Below are positions 13,960 through 26,144 of a stretch of DNA of 64,000 bases, one piece after another. The notes beneath the pieces are model-generated. The model ran no database searches. It saw nothing but the letters and a program-made list of their open reading frames with translations, and was not told where the DNA came from. This DNA comes from Chelydra serpentina (Eukaryota > Chordata > Testudines > Chelydridae): assembly GCA_037349315.1 (NCBI GenBank), contig JBAIAC010000027.1, forward strand, positions 11,227,501 to 11,291,500. The letters run 5' to 3'. Position 1 is the first letter of the stretch; every line of letters begins with the position of its first letter. The translations under genes and the position numbers were made by a program.

Positions 13960-15010
13960 CAAACGCGGCGTCCTTTCGCACCTTGGAGAGCCTCCCAACG
14001 AGGATTTGCCAAGCCCGCCTCCAACTCCGGGAGACCCACAGGTGCTAGGAAGCGTCCCGGCTATAGGGCCCACGCCTCAGCTACGGAGGGCCCGGGACCC
14101 ACTGGGGCCTGCTGGTTGCCGTGCAGCTCCGGGTGCTACCCTGCGGGGGGGGGGGGGGGGGCGGGAGGGGCAGCCCAGCGAAGGGGGTGCGTGAGAGCGC
14201 ACGGCGCGTGGGTGGCAGGAGCCCTGGCCCAGAGCAAAGGCGAGGACACGGGGCCCTGGTGCTGTGGGAGGCAGGGGGAAGGCAGGGCCCAGGGACCCGC
14301 AGCTCTGAGAGGAAAGCGGGGAGCGGAGGTCCCGGGGCGTTGGCCAGCGAGGCGCCCCAGGGGCTCCCCTTGCTCCCTCCCAACCCCGAGCCCAGGCGCG
14401 GGCTGGCCCGGGGCACACAGGACCCCGGCTCCCCACAGTGCGGCAGGGGAACACCCACCGCGGCGGGGCACTTGGCGACGCGCTGCGGTTCAAACCCGCC
14501 CCATGACAACCGCCGCCGCTATCGCGGGGGCTGCCGGGAATGGAGGAAAAAGCTACGGGCGCCCAGGGTGGCCAATCCTAGCCGCACGTGTCCTTTCAGG
14601 GCCGCCGTAGGCGGGTCTGTCCCTTTCAAGCCCCGCCCCGGGAGGTGGTGCTTAGTGCGCAGGTGTGCGGCTGCCCCGGAAGCGCGTGGGCTTGGCACGT
14701 TCGGGCTGCAGCGGGGCCATGGGCTGGGAGGAGAAGGCGGCGCGGGGCTACAGCGAGTTCGTGCAGGCGGCCGAGCAGAGCCGCGGCCGGCCCGTCTTCG
14801 CCTTGTTCTGCGGGGACAAGGATGCCCAGGGCAGGAGCTGGTGCCCGGACTGCGTCACTGGTGAGTCCGGAGGGGAACCTGGGCGGGGCTCCCGCCTCTA
14901 CACCGACCCGGTTCCTCCCGAGCCTCCACCCTCCCGCTCCTGGACTCCCCTTCCAGGCTCTTCTCCCTCCTCCCTGAGGCTCCCTTCTCTGCTGCCCCAC
15001 CCCCGCTAGC
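13960..15010. promoter_or_regulatory. CpG-island bidirectional promoter of KIAA0753 and TXNDC17
   Basis: GC- and CpG-dense stretch between the KIAA0753 start exon and TXNDC17 exon 1. It contains a 17-base G run at 14145-14161, many CCGCCC/GGGCGG-type SP1-like sites and no TATA box near the TXNDC17 start. The divergent arrangement points to a shared promoter. Long open frames on both strands here are by-products of high GC content. Confidence 0.75.
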
Positions 15011-17560
15011 TCCTTCCCTTGGGCAAAGCCTTCTCCTGCATCCGCTCAACTGCTCCCCCCGCGTGGCCATCTGGCAGCTGTACAGAATTGTGTGCCCGGG
15101 AGTAGCTGACCCTCTTTTTCTGTTTCTCACGCCATGTGGTCTCTTCAGGCGGCCTGTGGTTGTTGCCCACAACCTCGAGGTGAGGGGGAGTGTTTCTCGG
15201 CCAGAGCTCAATCATTCGAGACACAGGGTCTTGCTCACTTCTATTTATGTAGTCTGTGCAAGACACTCCTTCTCTCTCCCTCCTGTGCCTGCGTCCTATC
15301 AGTGCTCCAACTGTGGTCCCCAACTGCAAGTTATTACTACTAGCAGTATTACATCTCCCCTTGTCAAATCTTCTACTGTAATGATGAATCTCTGCTGCTT
15401 AGATTACATACCAGTGAATGGAATTTAGTTAGCAAACTTACCCTTCAACTTGGGCTACTTCAGCCGCCTACCCTGGCCCTTGAACTGGCCAGATGTCAGT
15501 TTATGACCAGTTAATTTATCCCTAATATACCAAGGCATTGCAAAATAGTGACTTCACATAGAACTCCTTAGCAGTAGAAAACTGACCTGGCTTGGTGGCA
15601 ATTATGGACTTGTACATCCCTATGAATTCTTCAGCATCATGTACACTTGTATGTATGTATGGTAGTACTCACTGAGCTAAGTATGTTGCTGCTTGAAGGA
15701 GTTTATAATCCCAGGACACACAAAGAGACAAAGGCTTGGGAAAAACACTAGCCAATGTATACCTCAGTCATCTCTAGTCACTAAGCAACCCTGCAGAAGC
15801 AGGTCTTTAGAAGCAACTTAAATAGATGCTGAAGTTGTACCATCCATACACAAGAGGCTGAGTAGAGGAAAACACGGTGACTAGTGCACGAGGCAGACAA
15901 ATGAACAGGAAAATCTGACAGCATGAGCAGCAGAGGTGACAGCATAAGACAATGTTCCCTCTAATTTTTGACAGGCCATGTGCGCAAAAAATGTCTTCTA
16001 TACAAATTGTTGTGCTTCTGTTCAAATTTTTGTGCGTGCAGTGTTTTGCCATGTGCGCGGGATTTAGAATCTGTGTGCATGCAAATGCACGCACAGCTTA
16101 GAGGGAACAGTGGCCACAACTGTGAAATATTATGTAAACTTAACTAGAAAACTCTGTACTCTTTAGCTGAACCAGTTGTGCGGAGTGAATTAAATAGCCT
16201 GCCTGATGGAGCTGTATTCATCTACTGCCAAGTAGGAGCTCGAGCCTAGTAAGTGCTAAAAAATTACATGTTTTAATAATGGCTTCTTGTGCTATTTATG
16301 TTGAAATATATATTTAGTTCAAATATATGTACATACTGTCCCATAAAACAAATCTGAAGTCATAAGTTCAAACTGTTCTCAGTGAGCTGTTCCAGACTGT
16401 GGGGAACCATATCTATCTCAAATGAGTCTCTAAGTCTAATTACCCTTATTCTCATCCAGAGGACTTGTAAAAACTTGTTACCTTCATGCCTAGGATCATC
16501 CCTCATCACGGTAATATAACAGTTGAACTGAACATTTAAGCCTGCTAATCTAAATGCAGCCATTTTGTGCTTGTTAAACAAAATACTTTTAAATCCAAAG
16601 TTTGGACTTCAAGTGGTATTTAGAATGCAGAGAATTAGCCATCTGAAAGTTGCAGAATACCTTACTGCTAATTTGCAGCAGTTAATACTGATTTGATCCA
16701 GAATTCCTTGCAATTTATATTTCTACTTATTTTGATGGTAGCTGTATACATTAAGAATACAGAATCAGATTCCCCTTGGGCTTTCAATAGTACTGATTAT
16801 GCAAGAAATAGTAAAAGCTATCTTACGCTCCTAACAGAATGTAGAACTTTTGCATAAACGTAACTAACCAACTCTTTCAAAACAGCTGGAAAGACCCCAA
16901 CAATGAGTTCAGAAAGAATCTGAAACTAACTGCCGTGCCAACGCTACTTAAATATGGGACAGTAAGTATTTTATTATTTGAATGTGTACACTAAAGTGAG
17001 ATGGAAAAACAAGCTTGAGCCTGGCAGAGTGAACCAGGTGTCCTGCACGCCACTGCTCTACTGAAGTATTCAGGAAAATTTATTCCTGACCGACAGTAGC
17101 CTGGCAATTCCATTCTGGAAATTCTAAAGACACAAACCATTGGAGGCTGTGTGTTGAAAATGGAACGAGACCACAAAAGCATAGTATTTGGCATTCTTAA
17201 CCTTTGTACTTCATGCTGTTTTACTATTATTTGGGAAAAGGTAAGCAAGAAAGCTGGAGGGGTGGGTAGAATAAATTAATCTTCTGAACTGGACATCATA
17301 AATTTCTGCAGCAGTTTCAAACACCTACTTTACTTGTAAATGACACCTAGAAAAACCTACAAAATAGAAAGAAAACCAGCTTATTAGTCTAGTTTATAGA
17401 GAGTTCAATACCATTATCCTGAGCAAGGAACTCTGTAAAAAGACTTGACACTTTGAACTCTTTTCTTGAAACCACTTTTTTTTTCTTTCAGCCTCAGAAG
17501 TTGGTAGAAGAAGAATGTCTTAACAGAGAGCTTGTGCACATGTTGCTTACTGAAGATTAA
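14719..17560 (+). CDS. TXNDC17: TXNDC17 (TRP14), thioredoxin domain-containing protein 17, complete
   Basis: Cytosolic 14-kDa thioredoxin-related protein. In known orthologues it is reduced by thioredoxin reductase 1 and reduces cystine, nitrosothiols and selected proteins such as DYNLL1. Four exons, 14719-14860, 16167-16248, 16886-16961 and 17492-17560 (TAA), join in frame to 122 residues; human has 123. Exon 1 holds the catalytic WCPDC at residues 41-45. Exon 2 gives [15 protein letters not shown] and FIYCQVG, exon 3 [20 protein letters not shown] with the cis-Pro loop, and exon 4 the tail ending LLTED. The start is the first ATG after the CpG-rich leader (GGGGCCATGGG). Cys31 lies where I recall human Thr. 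The gene diverges from KIAA0753 and converges on MED31. Confidence 0.97.
15953..16109. mobile_element. MITE with 12-bp perfect terminal inverted repeats
   Basis: Begins TGTTCCCTCTAA and ends TTAGAGGGAACA, exact reverse complements. The interior is rich in alternating TGTGCG/TGCATGCA. It lies in TXNDC17 intron 1, just before exon 2. Confidence 0.8.
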
Positions 17561-17709
17561 GTTTTCTCTCTTCTTTAGTCAATCATTTATCTAGAAAGTA
17601 GATACCCATATCTTCACGCTGCTGGTCATTTTCATTTAAAGGAGCCATCATGTATTGCCTTATCTCCATTCAGACTTTAAACTGTCAAGTGCATTGGCTG
17701 AGTGGCCAA

Positions 17710-17715
17710 AATAAA
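17710..17715 (+). terminator. Poly(A) signal of TXNDC17
   Basis: AATAAA 150 bases after the TXNDC17 stop. A variant ATTAAA follows at 17792-17797, and either could direct cleavage of a short 3' UTR. Confidence 0.55.
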
Positions 17716-19284
17716 TGCCATGAAACTGCTGGTACAGAGCATGGGAAGGGATCTTGCAACACTAGAAAACTGTAATTGACCCTTGTGCTGAATTAAACTC
17801 CTACTTGCAACAAATTGTGTTTAGCAGTCTTTTCAACAGGATGAACATTCGCTCTATTGATCCAGAGAGGAAGTGAAGTGTTTAAGAAACAGAGTCTGTA
17901 AGATATAGTTACACACTCAACCAATGGCTGGGCAAGGCTATCTAACGTATTGAAGGCTACTTGCAAGAAAACACTAGCTTCTTAACTTAAATACTTCCCT
18001 GTAGAATTAAAGGTTCATAGCTATAGCTCAACACTACCCACTCCTGTGGTGTAAAAAGGCCTCTTCTCTTGGAAAGTAGGAATAAGGGCAGACTGTTTTT
18101 TTTATAAATCCCAATAAGTGATTGTTTATTAAATTCTATATTACTTTACTACTTACCTTATGTACCACATTACAATGTCCTCTTGATTCTCTACTTATAG
18201 GAATGACTTATTCTCTCTATAAAGGAATGTAGTCAGAAAGTATAGTGGGCTACTCTGGGGAAATAGTGCAACCCCAGCCTTTGGAAAGTCTTTTTACTCT
18301 AGCAAGAATGATGCTTTACCAGCCTCCCTTAACTGTTCTGTTTCTTAATACCTACCCCACCTGGAGATTTAATTAAGTGGAAGAACCACTAGAGTTCTTT
18401 TGAGTTTATTGACTTATGTGCAAGGGGCACAGTATAAAACCTGTAATCCTAGTTCTAGAAGATTTAGTAGATTTTACTTACAGCTTAGCCATAGCTGTTT
18501 CATTTAGGTACAGTACTAAAATAAGTAAATATTGACTGTAAACTTCTACTCTAAATGTTAGTCCTGGGGGGAATTCTGTGCCCCCCAAAAAAGGCTGCAC
18601 ACTATTTTTAAATTCTTCAACTTTTATGTCAAAAATAACACCACATAATCATGCCAATTAAAATTATTTTGGTAATCTATTTCAAAATACCTGTCAGCAA
18701 GTATGTCTAACACTAGACACACACAAAAATCCCCCCAGTAATAGTTAAACTCCTATGATAACCCAGTTCTTGTTTCTCTTCTCCCTTCTCTTCTCCCCCC
18801 CCCCCCCTCCCCCAGCCCAGCTTGAGGGCAAGACATCCACAACTCCTCCCCTCCAGAGCCCAGCCATGCCTTCTCCCTCCCTCCCCACCTCAGCCAAAAC
18901 ACCTGATTCCTAGCTGTGGGCCCCCCACCTGAGATACTTGCATCCCCTCTCCTCCCAAGTCCAGCTGTGGGGCTACCCTGCCCAGATGCCCACCCCTCAG
19001 AGTCCAGGGATCCATAGGAAGAAACAGCCTGATGCTTAGTCCCAGGCTTATGTGGATTTTCCTACGTGCCACTGTCTCCTTCCCTCAGGTCATGTGGGGA
19101 ACTGCGGGTTGCTGGGAACCCTCCCCCAGCCTCTACCTGGTTCAGTTAGTCTGGCCCACATCTTACAAATTGGCTACTTTCCACTGTAGAGGGCAGTCTA
19201 AGTTTAACCCTTTTAGAAGACCACTACATTAGTTCTACAGGGCATGAGCCTATTAAAACTTCAGGCAGGACAAAACTTCTATTT

Positions 19285-19290
19285 TTTATT
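19285..19290 (-). terminator. Candidate poly(A) signal of MED31
   Basis: TTTATT on the plus strand reads AATAAA on the minus strand, about 1.26 kb beyond the MED31 stop. Another copy is at 18125-18130. The choice between them is a guess. Confidence 0.3.
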
Positions 19291-20547
19291 AAATATAGTT
19301 TCAACAACAGCCACAGTCTTGCTGAAAAGTAACATCAGAGTCCATGAAGATTAAAAAACACTTCCCTTTCTTCTTCTAGAGTTAGAACTTTACTCTTTAT
19401 AACTGACATTCATCTCAATTAATGGCCAGGAAGAAAAAGTGTAATCCCTGCCTTTCTTCTACAGTTAGGTTATTACACAGTTGTAAGGTATTCCTGTTTC
19501 TTTTTCAATAAGGCTTTAATTGGTGTCTGTAAGGGTTGTCACCTTGTAAAGAAAACAGTCATATTAAAGATAAATACTTCTCTACCTATGACTTTTCACA
19601 CACAAGCAAGCCTTAAAAACATTTACAACTACCTGAAATATACTTACTCCCTTTAAGCTGTCCTAGCAGCAACTGTTTTGCAAGAGCCTTACACAGTTCA
19701 AGCTTGCTGACACTAAAGAGACAAGATAACTGAATGGGTACAACTCTCACTGTTCTATCTCCCCTGTTTTGTGTTTGCATTGGTTATTTACCACTGAAGA
19801 ACTTCACCGTTGTTAGTACTAATCTGCCCCCATCACCTGCAACCTGTTATTCTCACCACTTTGGTTTATGCCTCAAATTTTGGTATCAGCAAATCTGCAT
19901 TAAGTTTACAGCAAGAGCAGTAAACAAAGAATCATTAACAGACTTAAATAGAAGTGCAGCATCAGCTCTGCTTCAATAGGGACATGTGCACAATTAAGGT
20001 TTTCTGTAACAGATCTCATTTCAATTGTGCATACCTTGTCCTTTTGACAGAAATAGCTCTCTGCATCACATAGGGACTCCTAGCCCTGCTTTTGGAGTCA
20101 CCTTATAGCATGCCACTGTCCTCCAAATATTGCAGTTCAGAGAATATGCCTTCAAACACAGACTTTTCAACTACAAATTCTTTCAGTAAGCTAACTCCAT
20201 GGTTAGATACCAAGGTAATAGGGACCTTAGATAACCACATTTAGTTTTCAAAATAGATACAACGTGGATGAAGGCCTATAGTGATCTTAAGACTGTACTC
20301 TTTCTTTGGAAAATGACAAAATCATCACTGAAGGTTCAACAAAGTATACATCAGCTACATCCCATTAAAGTGGATACTACTTGTTGATAGAAAAACAGTC
20401 ACTTGATAAACCAAAAATGTTCTCTGTCTACATGAGCACATGAAGTTATGTACATCACTAAGGCCAAAGCTACAAAAGTAAGTCAAATTTTCCCTTGCAA
20501 ATACATGTATTGACATGAAGTAAATGTTGCCAGTGTGTCAAACGCTC

Positions 20548-23500
20548 TCATTTTACAGAAGTATTGTTCTGTTGCTGTTGCTCTGCCAGTGCTTGCTGGA
20601 GACGCATTCTTTTCCGTGAATAATGCTGCCAGTGAAGGATCTGTTGCTCATCAATAAATTTAGCACACTGAGCATTTACCAGTTCTTTACGGAAGTGTTC
20701 ATATTGGAGCAGCTCTAACATGTGCAAACACTGAGGATACCTAGATTAAAAACAAGCAGAATATATTTTAATACAACCTTTTACAGGGGGTTTACCCAGA
20801 TTAGATTTCATATACTGCCATTTTCTGTACTAAAAATCCCATATTCTTAGTTTATTATTTTACAATCTTTATATGCAAGATATTAATGTTTGGTGAAGCT
20901 CTGCTACTTATTATAATTCAAATAATTATGGTGATGCATTCTTTAAGACAACATTAGAAGGAAAAGAACCCCAAAATCTAATTGAGGCACTCTAGGTTAT
21001 CCACTTATTTAAATATTCTTACGTGCAGTAATGTCAGATGATCTCAATCATGCTGCTGATAATTTCAGTCTGAGAAACACACACCCATACCCCCCTCACC
21101 CTTCTCTTGGAGTGACTTTTCTAAAGCTAGTCATAGATTTCCATTAAAGCTTCTGTGTATCAGCTGTAATAGTTGTCAGTTTCAGAACCTCATGGGGAAA
21201 AACAGAAGAAAAACTCCTTACACAATGTGAAAACAGTCTGCAAATTAAGAAGTGTGCACAACCATGCTGTACTTTATATCATTTCTTTTCTGTATTGCAA
21301 AATAACTCTGCAAGTGTTCTTTCTGCGCTCAACTCAGGCTTTGTAGTACCAGTGTTCAAGAATATTTAATATCAGCAAACACTGAAGCTTCTGTGCAGGC
21401 TACCAAATCACGATTTACTTGCATAATCGAGGGAAGGCAAGTGCCACCCTCTTCTCTAGGTCCTTAAATACGAGGTCTTTTCATGAGGCCTTGACTGTGT
21501 ATGTATCAAACTTTGTAATGCAAATCAGCAGACTGGAAACAAATCAAATGCTGGTATACAGTTATATAATGCACAATATAAGGTACCCATTATATTATTA
21601 CAATGCAGAACACAAAATAATTTAACACTTACTTTAAGTATTTGGCATATTCAGGTTCTTTCCAGTAAAGTAAATATTTAAGATAATTTACAAAAGATTT
21701 GTCTTTGAAGTACCCTCTCTGTGCAAGAACTGAAACAAACAAAACAAGTATCAACTGCACATGCAAGAAAGCAAATGGTATTTAAAACTTTAGAAATGCA
21801 CATATAAAAGCTTCTTTCTTTGTGGCTTAGTATATATTATTAAAGAGCACTTGTTTTTAAAATGTTTTAAACCACTACTATTACAAATCACACCCAAGAT
21901 TCCTGTAACTGAGGGATGAAAAATACTCTTTTTCAGTATGTTTATTTTGCATATGATAGCATGCTGTTTATAGCAACTTAGTCACCTTTCCCCTTTTGTA
22001 TAGGTCTGTCACACAGCAGACTTTAAAAACAGAACAGACTTTTAAAAATAGGACATTGTGTTTGTAACATCATAAAAATTGGCAAGAAGGTTGAGGGGCA
22101 AGGATAGGGGTAGCACCTTAAAATTACTTGAATTCTCTTTTGTTTTTAATTGCCCAATCTTCAAATTGATGGTGTCCCTTTAAATAACTTAAAAATATTT
22201 TAATATGCCCTTTAGCTGCTTCTGCTGTTTATTTAGGAATGTATATTGGCACTCAAGGAGTTACATCAATAAAAAATTACACAAAATAGAACACTTATTA
22301 TTTTTAAAAAGCTATTCCTGCTATAAAGCTTGTCTGAACAAGAAGTGTTACAAACTGAGGAATTTTTATATATATCAATAACTTAAATGATCCAACCCCC
22401 TTATTGTATTATACCCTTTCTCAATATTCAATAATCCAGAAACAGTAAACATTGGTAACTACTATTCATTATTCAGGTCCCTGATGTTTCACTTCAAGTA
22501 CTTACAGTTGAGGTAATTGGGGTTTGCCAAACACTGAACAAATTCCAACTCCAGTTGGAACCGAAGTCGATTTCCAGTATCATCTGATGTTGGGGGGGAA
22601 AGTAGGTCAGTACAAAAAACCCATTCATTCTATGCAAATGAAAGCTAGGAAAACATAAGGGTCTGAACTTTACACAGAATATGAAAGGTTTGCTTCTCAA
22701 TACGAGCCATATAGACAGAAGCACTCCATCTGGAATTAGTAGGAGATAAAGCAATATACAGTATCCCCCCGCAATCAAATCATAATATTGATTCATTTTG
22801 CAAGATAGTTCTTACCAAACCTGAGATACTTTGTCAAATGAATCAATGTCTGGCACATCAGTAAATATAGCACCAAACCCATAACTTCAATAGGCTACCT
22901 TTTAGAAAGATATCCAGTCTTGATTTGAAGACTTCAAGTGATGGGAAATCTACCACATGCTTATGTCAGTTATACCAACAATCAATTACCTTCACTGTTA
23001 AAAATGTGTACCTTATTTCTAGTTTGGATTTGCCTAGCTTCAGTCACTGGATCTCATTATCCCTTTTCCTGCTACATCAAAACACCTTTACAGTACTACC
23101 AGAAATCTCTTCCCCATGTAAATACTTAAAGACTGCAATCAAGTAACCTCTCAATCTTCTCTTGCATAAATTAAATAGATTGAGCTTCTCTAGTCTCTCA
23201 CTATAAAGTGTGTCTTTCAGGTCTTGAATCATTCTTATTGCCCTTTTCTGAACCCTTTCCAATTTTTAACATCCTTTCTGAGGCACCAACACCAGGCTGA
23301 ACACAACACACTGAACACAAATAATAAACTGTAATAATATGGGATTCTAGCAATGGGGTCACTAATACTGAATACAGAAGTAATATGACCTGCCTACTCC
23401 CACTTGATACTGCTTTACTTATACATCCAAAGATCATATGTGCCCTCTTAGCTACATTTTTGTATCTACCCTAACCCCACGGTCTTTCAGTGTCATTGCA

Positions 23501-24961
23501 CTTCAGGTTACAGTTCCCCCATCTTACAAGTATGACCTACATTCTTTGTTCTTAGATGTTCAAATGAGCCCACCTAACCAAGCAAGACAGGTCAGTCTTT
23601 ATTTACCATTCCACCATGCTCATCTGCAAATTTTACCTGCAATGATTTTATATTTTCTTCCAGATCACAAAGAAATTGAATAGTATTTGCAAGGAACAGA
23701 TCCCGGCAGAACCACACTAACCACTCACCCCTTCCCCCATGACAATTCCCCATTTACAAATATTTTTTGTGATTTATCAGTTAACAAGCTTTTAATCCAT
23801 TTAATATGGGTGTGTGCACTTTGTATATTTTGGGGAGGAGGCGTGGAGGCAGGCAGATGGGATTAAATCAAATGCCTTACAGAAATCTACATATATTAGT
23901 TCTATCATTTATAATCACATCAAAAAATGATATAAAGTTTGAATTACAAGATCTATTTTCCATTAAGCCATGTTGACTGTCATTAGTTATGTGACTATCC
24001 TTTTTTACTGACCGTATCCCACATCAGCCTTTCCATGATTTTGGGTGATGCCTATCCGTGAAATGGGGAGCCAGGGTAAAGAAGTGTCAAAGCTCTCCTG
24101 AGCCAATGGCTCATGGGGCTGACGCGGTTAAGGCACGTCAATCAGTTTCACAGCCAGTGTATGCAAGTCAGACCAAGATGTGGTCCGACCCACCTCTAAG
24201 CACCCGCAACCTAATGGATCAGACACCCTGTTTGCAGCTTGGTGAACTGGAGATGGCCTTTCAGTGTGAAAGGCAGCACACCTTGGACCTTCCCCCTCCC
24301 CACGTTTCAGGATTGCAGTCGAGCGCCTTAACCACTCAGCCATGCTACCCCAATATCAGACTGGCAGTAGCAGAAAACCCAGGTGAACAGAACCCCAGAC
24401 TCCAGTAAGAGATGGGAACAGATGCCAGCTCCACTCACCAGACACCCATCCCTTCCCCGCAGTGTCTGGCCTCGTCCCCTGCTCCCCTCGCTAGAGAGCG
24501 CCACTCACTGCTTCCCACGGCCAGGCACAGAGCCCAGCAGCCCGGGGAGCACAGCTGAGTGTCAGACTTGGTGGGCAACACGGCAGCGGAGCGGGCACGG
24601 GGGAGTTATCACACCCAGGCCCCGCTTCTTGTAACGAGCCCCCCGGGGGAGGGCGAGGAGCGCCCCCCTTGCGGGAAAGGACAGGGGGCGGGTGGGATTG
24701 AGAAGCGGATGCTCCCGGGCAGGCGCTGGTGAGGAGCCACCCCGGTTCCTTTCTCCCCCCCCCCGGCACAGCGGGGCCGCCCGGTCTGCGAGCGCTTGCC
24801 AGGGAGGCGCCGCCCGCTCGCGAAGCGGGAGAGTAGCAGGGTCGCCAGCCGGGGGGCCCTAGGCGGAAGCCGGCGGCTGGAAGCCGGGGAGCTCCGGTGG
24901 GGGTGGGGTGGCTAGGGCCTGGGAGTGGAGGAAGCCGCCCCCGGCTCTCACCTGTCTCCAT
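20548..24961 (-). CDS. MED31: MED31 (SOH1), Mediator complex subunit 31, complete
   Basis: Middle-module subunit of Mediator, which links activators to RNA polymerase II in the nucleus. Exons: 24961-24952 (only ATGGAGACAG), 22583-22506, 21729-21633 and 20740-20548 (TGA). They join in frame to 125 residues. Recognised segments: NRLRFQLELEFVQCLANPNY, QRGYFKDKSFVNYLKYLLYW, EPEYAKYLKYPQCLHMLELL, and the tail HWQHYSRKRMRLQQALAEQQ, nearly identical to human. Human has about six extra N-terminal residues (MAAAVA before METDD). No in-frame upstream ATG is visible here, so translation probably starts at MET-D-D. Exon 1 lies in a CpG island. Intron 1 holds a CR1 fragment and a tRNA-like inverted structure. 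Confidence 0.97.
22880..24050 (-). mobile_element. CR1 LINE fragment in MED31 intron 1
   Basis: The minus-strand frame at 23077-23262 reads RVQKRAIRMIQDLKDTLYSE and LFNLCKRRLRGYLIAVFKYL, the CR1 ORF2 C-terminal region. Degenerate upstream parts extend to about 24050. Confidence 0.75.
24112..24350. repeat. Inverted pair of tRNA-like 5' halves
   Basis: On the minus strand from about 24347 the sequence starts GTAGCATGGCTGAGTGGTTA then AGGCGCTCGACTGCAATCCT, like a class-II tRNA 5' half with an A box. At the other end, plus-strand GGGGCTGACGCGGTTAAGGC then ACGTCAATCAG resembles the same half. No full cloverleaf or B box (GGTTCRANNCC) is present, so it is not a tRNA gene. It may be a SINE or fold-back element. 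Confidence 0.5.
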
Positions 24962-25330
24962 GGCTGGCGGCCCCACTCGCGCTCCGCGACACCCCGCACA
25001 CAAGATGGCGGCGGCCCCCTGCCGGCCAGAAGCCTCACGGGAAGGCAGCACTGGTGCATTCTGGGAAGCCAGGCGGAGCGTGGGGGCATTGCTAGGGTAA
25101 CGCTGGGGGGAGGGGGAGTGATTTGCTCCGCCGCCCTTTGTGGCCTGCGTGCGGGAGAACTCCGCTCCCGAGCCGGGCTGCGCTATCACGACATCACAGC
25201 GCGCCAAGTGGATGACATCACAACCCCCGGGGGGGGGGGGGGGTTGCTGTGCTGCTCATGACGTAAAACCAGGGGAATGCTGCGTCGATCATGACGTCAC
25301 CGCGCACCAAGTGAATGGCGTCACGGCATA
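24420..25330. promoter_or_regulatory. CpG-island promoter of MED31
   Basis: CpG-rich region surrounding MED31 exon 1, including AAGATGGCGGC-type sequence (YY1-like) at about 25010 just upstream of the start. A homopolymeric G run lies at 25229-25243. It may also serve the plus-strand rhodanese-like gene 2 kb to the right, but no transcript start was identified for that gene. Confidence 0.7.
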
Positions 25331-25520
25331 GGGGGTACTGCGCCCGCTGTTCATGACCTCACACTGGGGAAAGGCATTGGGCATGACGCTGCACCCTGGC
25401 AGTGCTGGGTTGTTCATGACACCACAATGCTGGGGTGCCATGCTGTTCATGAGACCACATTGTGTAGGTGCCGCATTGTGTGTGACATCACAACCAAGGA
25501 CACTGATGTCACGATGCAGG
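25180..25520. repeat. Degenerate array of CRE/ATF-like TGACRTCA motifs upstream of MED31
   Basis: About eleven variants of (C)ATGACRTCAC recur in roughly 340 bases. Examples are CGACATCACAG, GATGACATCACAA, ATGACGTCACC (perfect CRE TGACGTCA at 25292-25299), GGCGTCACGG, ATGACCTCAC, ATGACACCACA, ATGAGACCACA, GTGACATCACAA and TGATGTCACG. Flanking text such as 'gcgc-caagtg' and 'gttcatgac' also recurs, so this looks like a decayed minisatellite whose unit contains the motif. Confidence 0.7.
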
Positions 25521-25599
25521 CTGTGTTAGGAACAGTCCAGTTGGAACTCATTGCAGAATCAGACTAAGATGGGACATGATAACTGTCTACAGCTTGCAA

Positions 25600-25728
25600 A
25601 CACCAAGCAAGAGTGGGTACTAACCCACGAAAGCTTATGCTGAAATAAATTTGTTAGTCTCTGAGGTGCTACAAGTTTTTCTTTCTTATTTTCATTTTGC
25701 TGACACAGACTAACACGGCTACTACACT
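25600..25728 (+). repeat. Dispersed repeat with ACCCACGAAAGCTTATGCTG signature
   Basis: Contains AAGCTTATGCTGAAATAAAT, TTGTTAGTCTCTGAGGTGCT and ACACAGACTAACACGGCTAC. I recall this as a high-copy repeat of turtle genomes, but its class is unknown to me. Confidence 0.55.
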
Positions 25729-25744
25729 TAAACCTAAGAGAAAT

Positions 25745-25905
25745 AACTGAAAGTGATTAGGTGAAATGAAGAGGGATAACTAAGGCTGAATATCAGGAAA
25801 CACTTCCTGACAGTGAGATGTACTGGGTTGTGGAATAGTCTCCCAAAGGAAGTGGTGAAAGCCTCATTGCTCTGGACTTTTAAAATTGGATCATAAAAAT
25901 GTGTG
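25745..25905 (+). mobile_element. CR1 ORF2 C-terminal fragment, plus strand
   Basis: Translates as KHFLTVRCTGLWNSLPKEVV followed by KASLLWTFKIG, matching the CR1 C-terminus also seen at 48789-49550. It is in plus orientation, opposite to the larger CR1 copies. Confidence 0.7.
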
Positions 25906-26144
25906 CTACAATTCAGAGAGAGAATGAAATGTGGTGCCCTCACAATTCTTTCTCTTTTCTAATATAATATTCTGATTATTATAATAATAACAATCAATCT
26001 CGTATACAGTGGTTTTCATCCATAGAACTCAAAGCAAATTGTGTATATGATTAACAAAACAACATTATTTTTAAAACCTCAGATTACAAACCCTTTGTAA
26101 AAAATTTTGTTAATTTTTATTCACGGATTTCCAATAGTTAGGCA

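Larger units (their letters stand above)
17561..20547. other. Intergenic region between convergent TXNDC17 and MED31
   Basis: Contains both 3' UTRs, a pyrimidine-rich low-complexity stretch at 18775-19000 with a 13-base C run (18795-18807), and a repeat-like segment starting GGGGGGAATTCTGTGCCCCC near 18567. No coding exon was recognised. Confidence 0.6.

Noticed and set aside
14077..15211. Many overlapping long open frames (up to 247 codons) on both strands
   Set aside because: They lie in a CpG island where stop codons are rare. Only the TXNDC17 exon 1 frame matches a known protein.
24491..25207. 238-codon minus-strand frame upstream of MED31
   Set aside because: GC-driven frame with Pro/Arg/Gly-rich low-complexity content. 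MED31 exon 1 uses a different, ten-base coding piece within this region.
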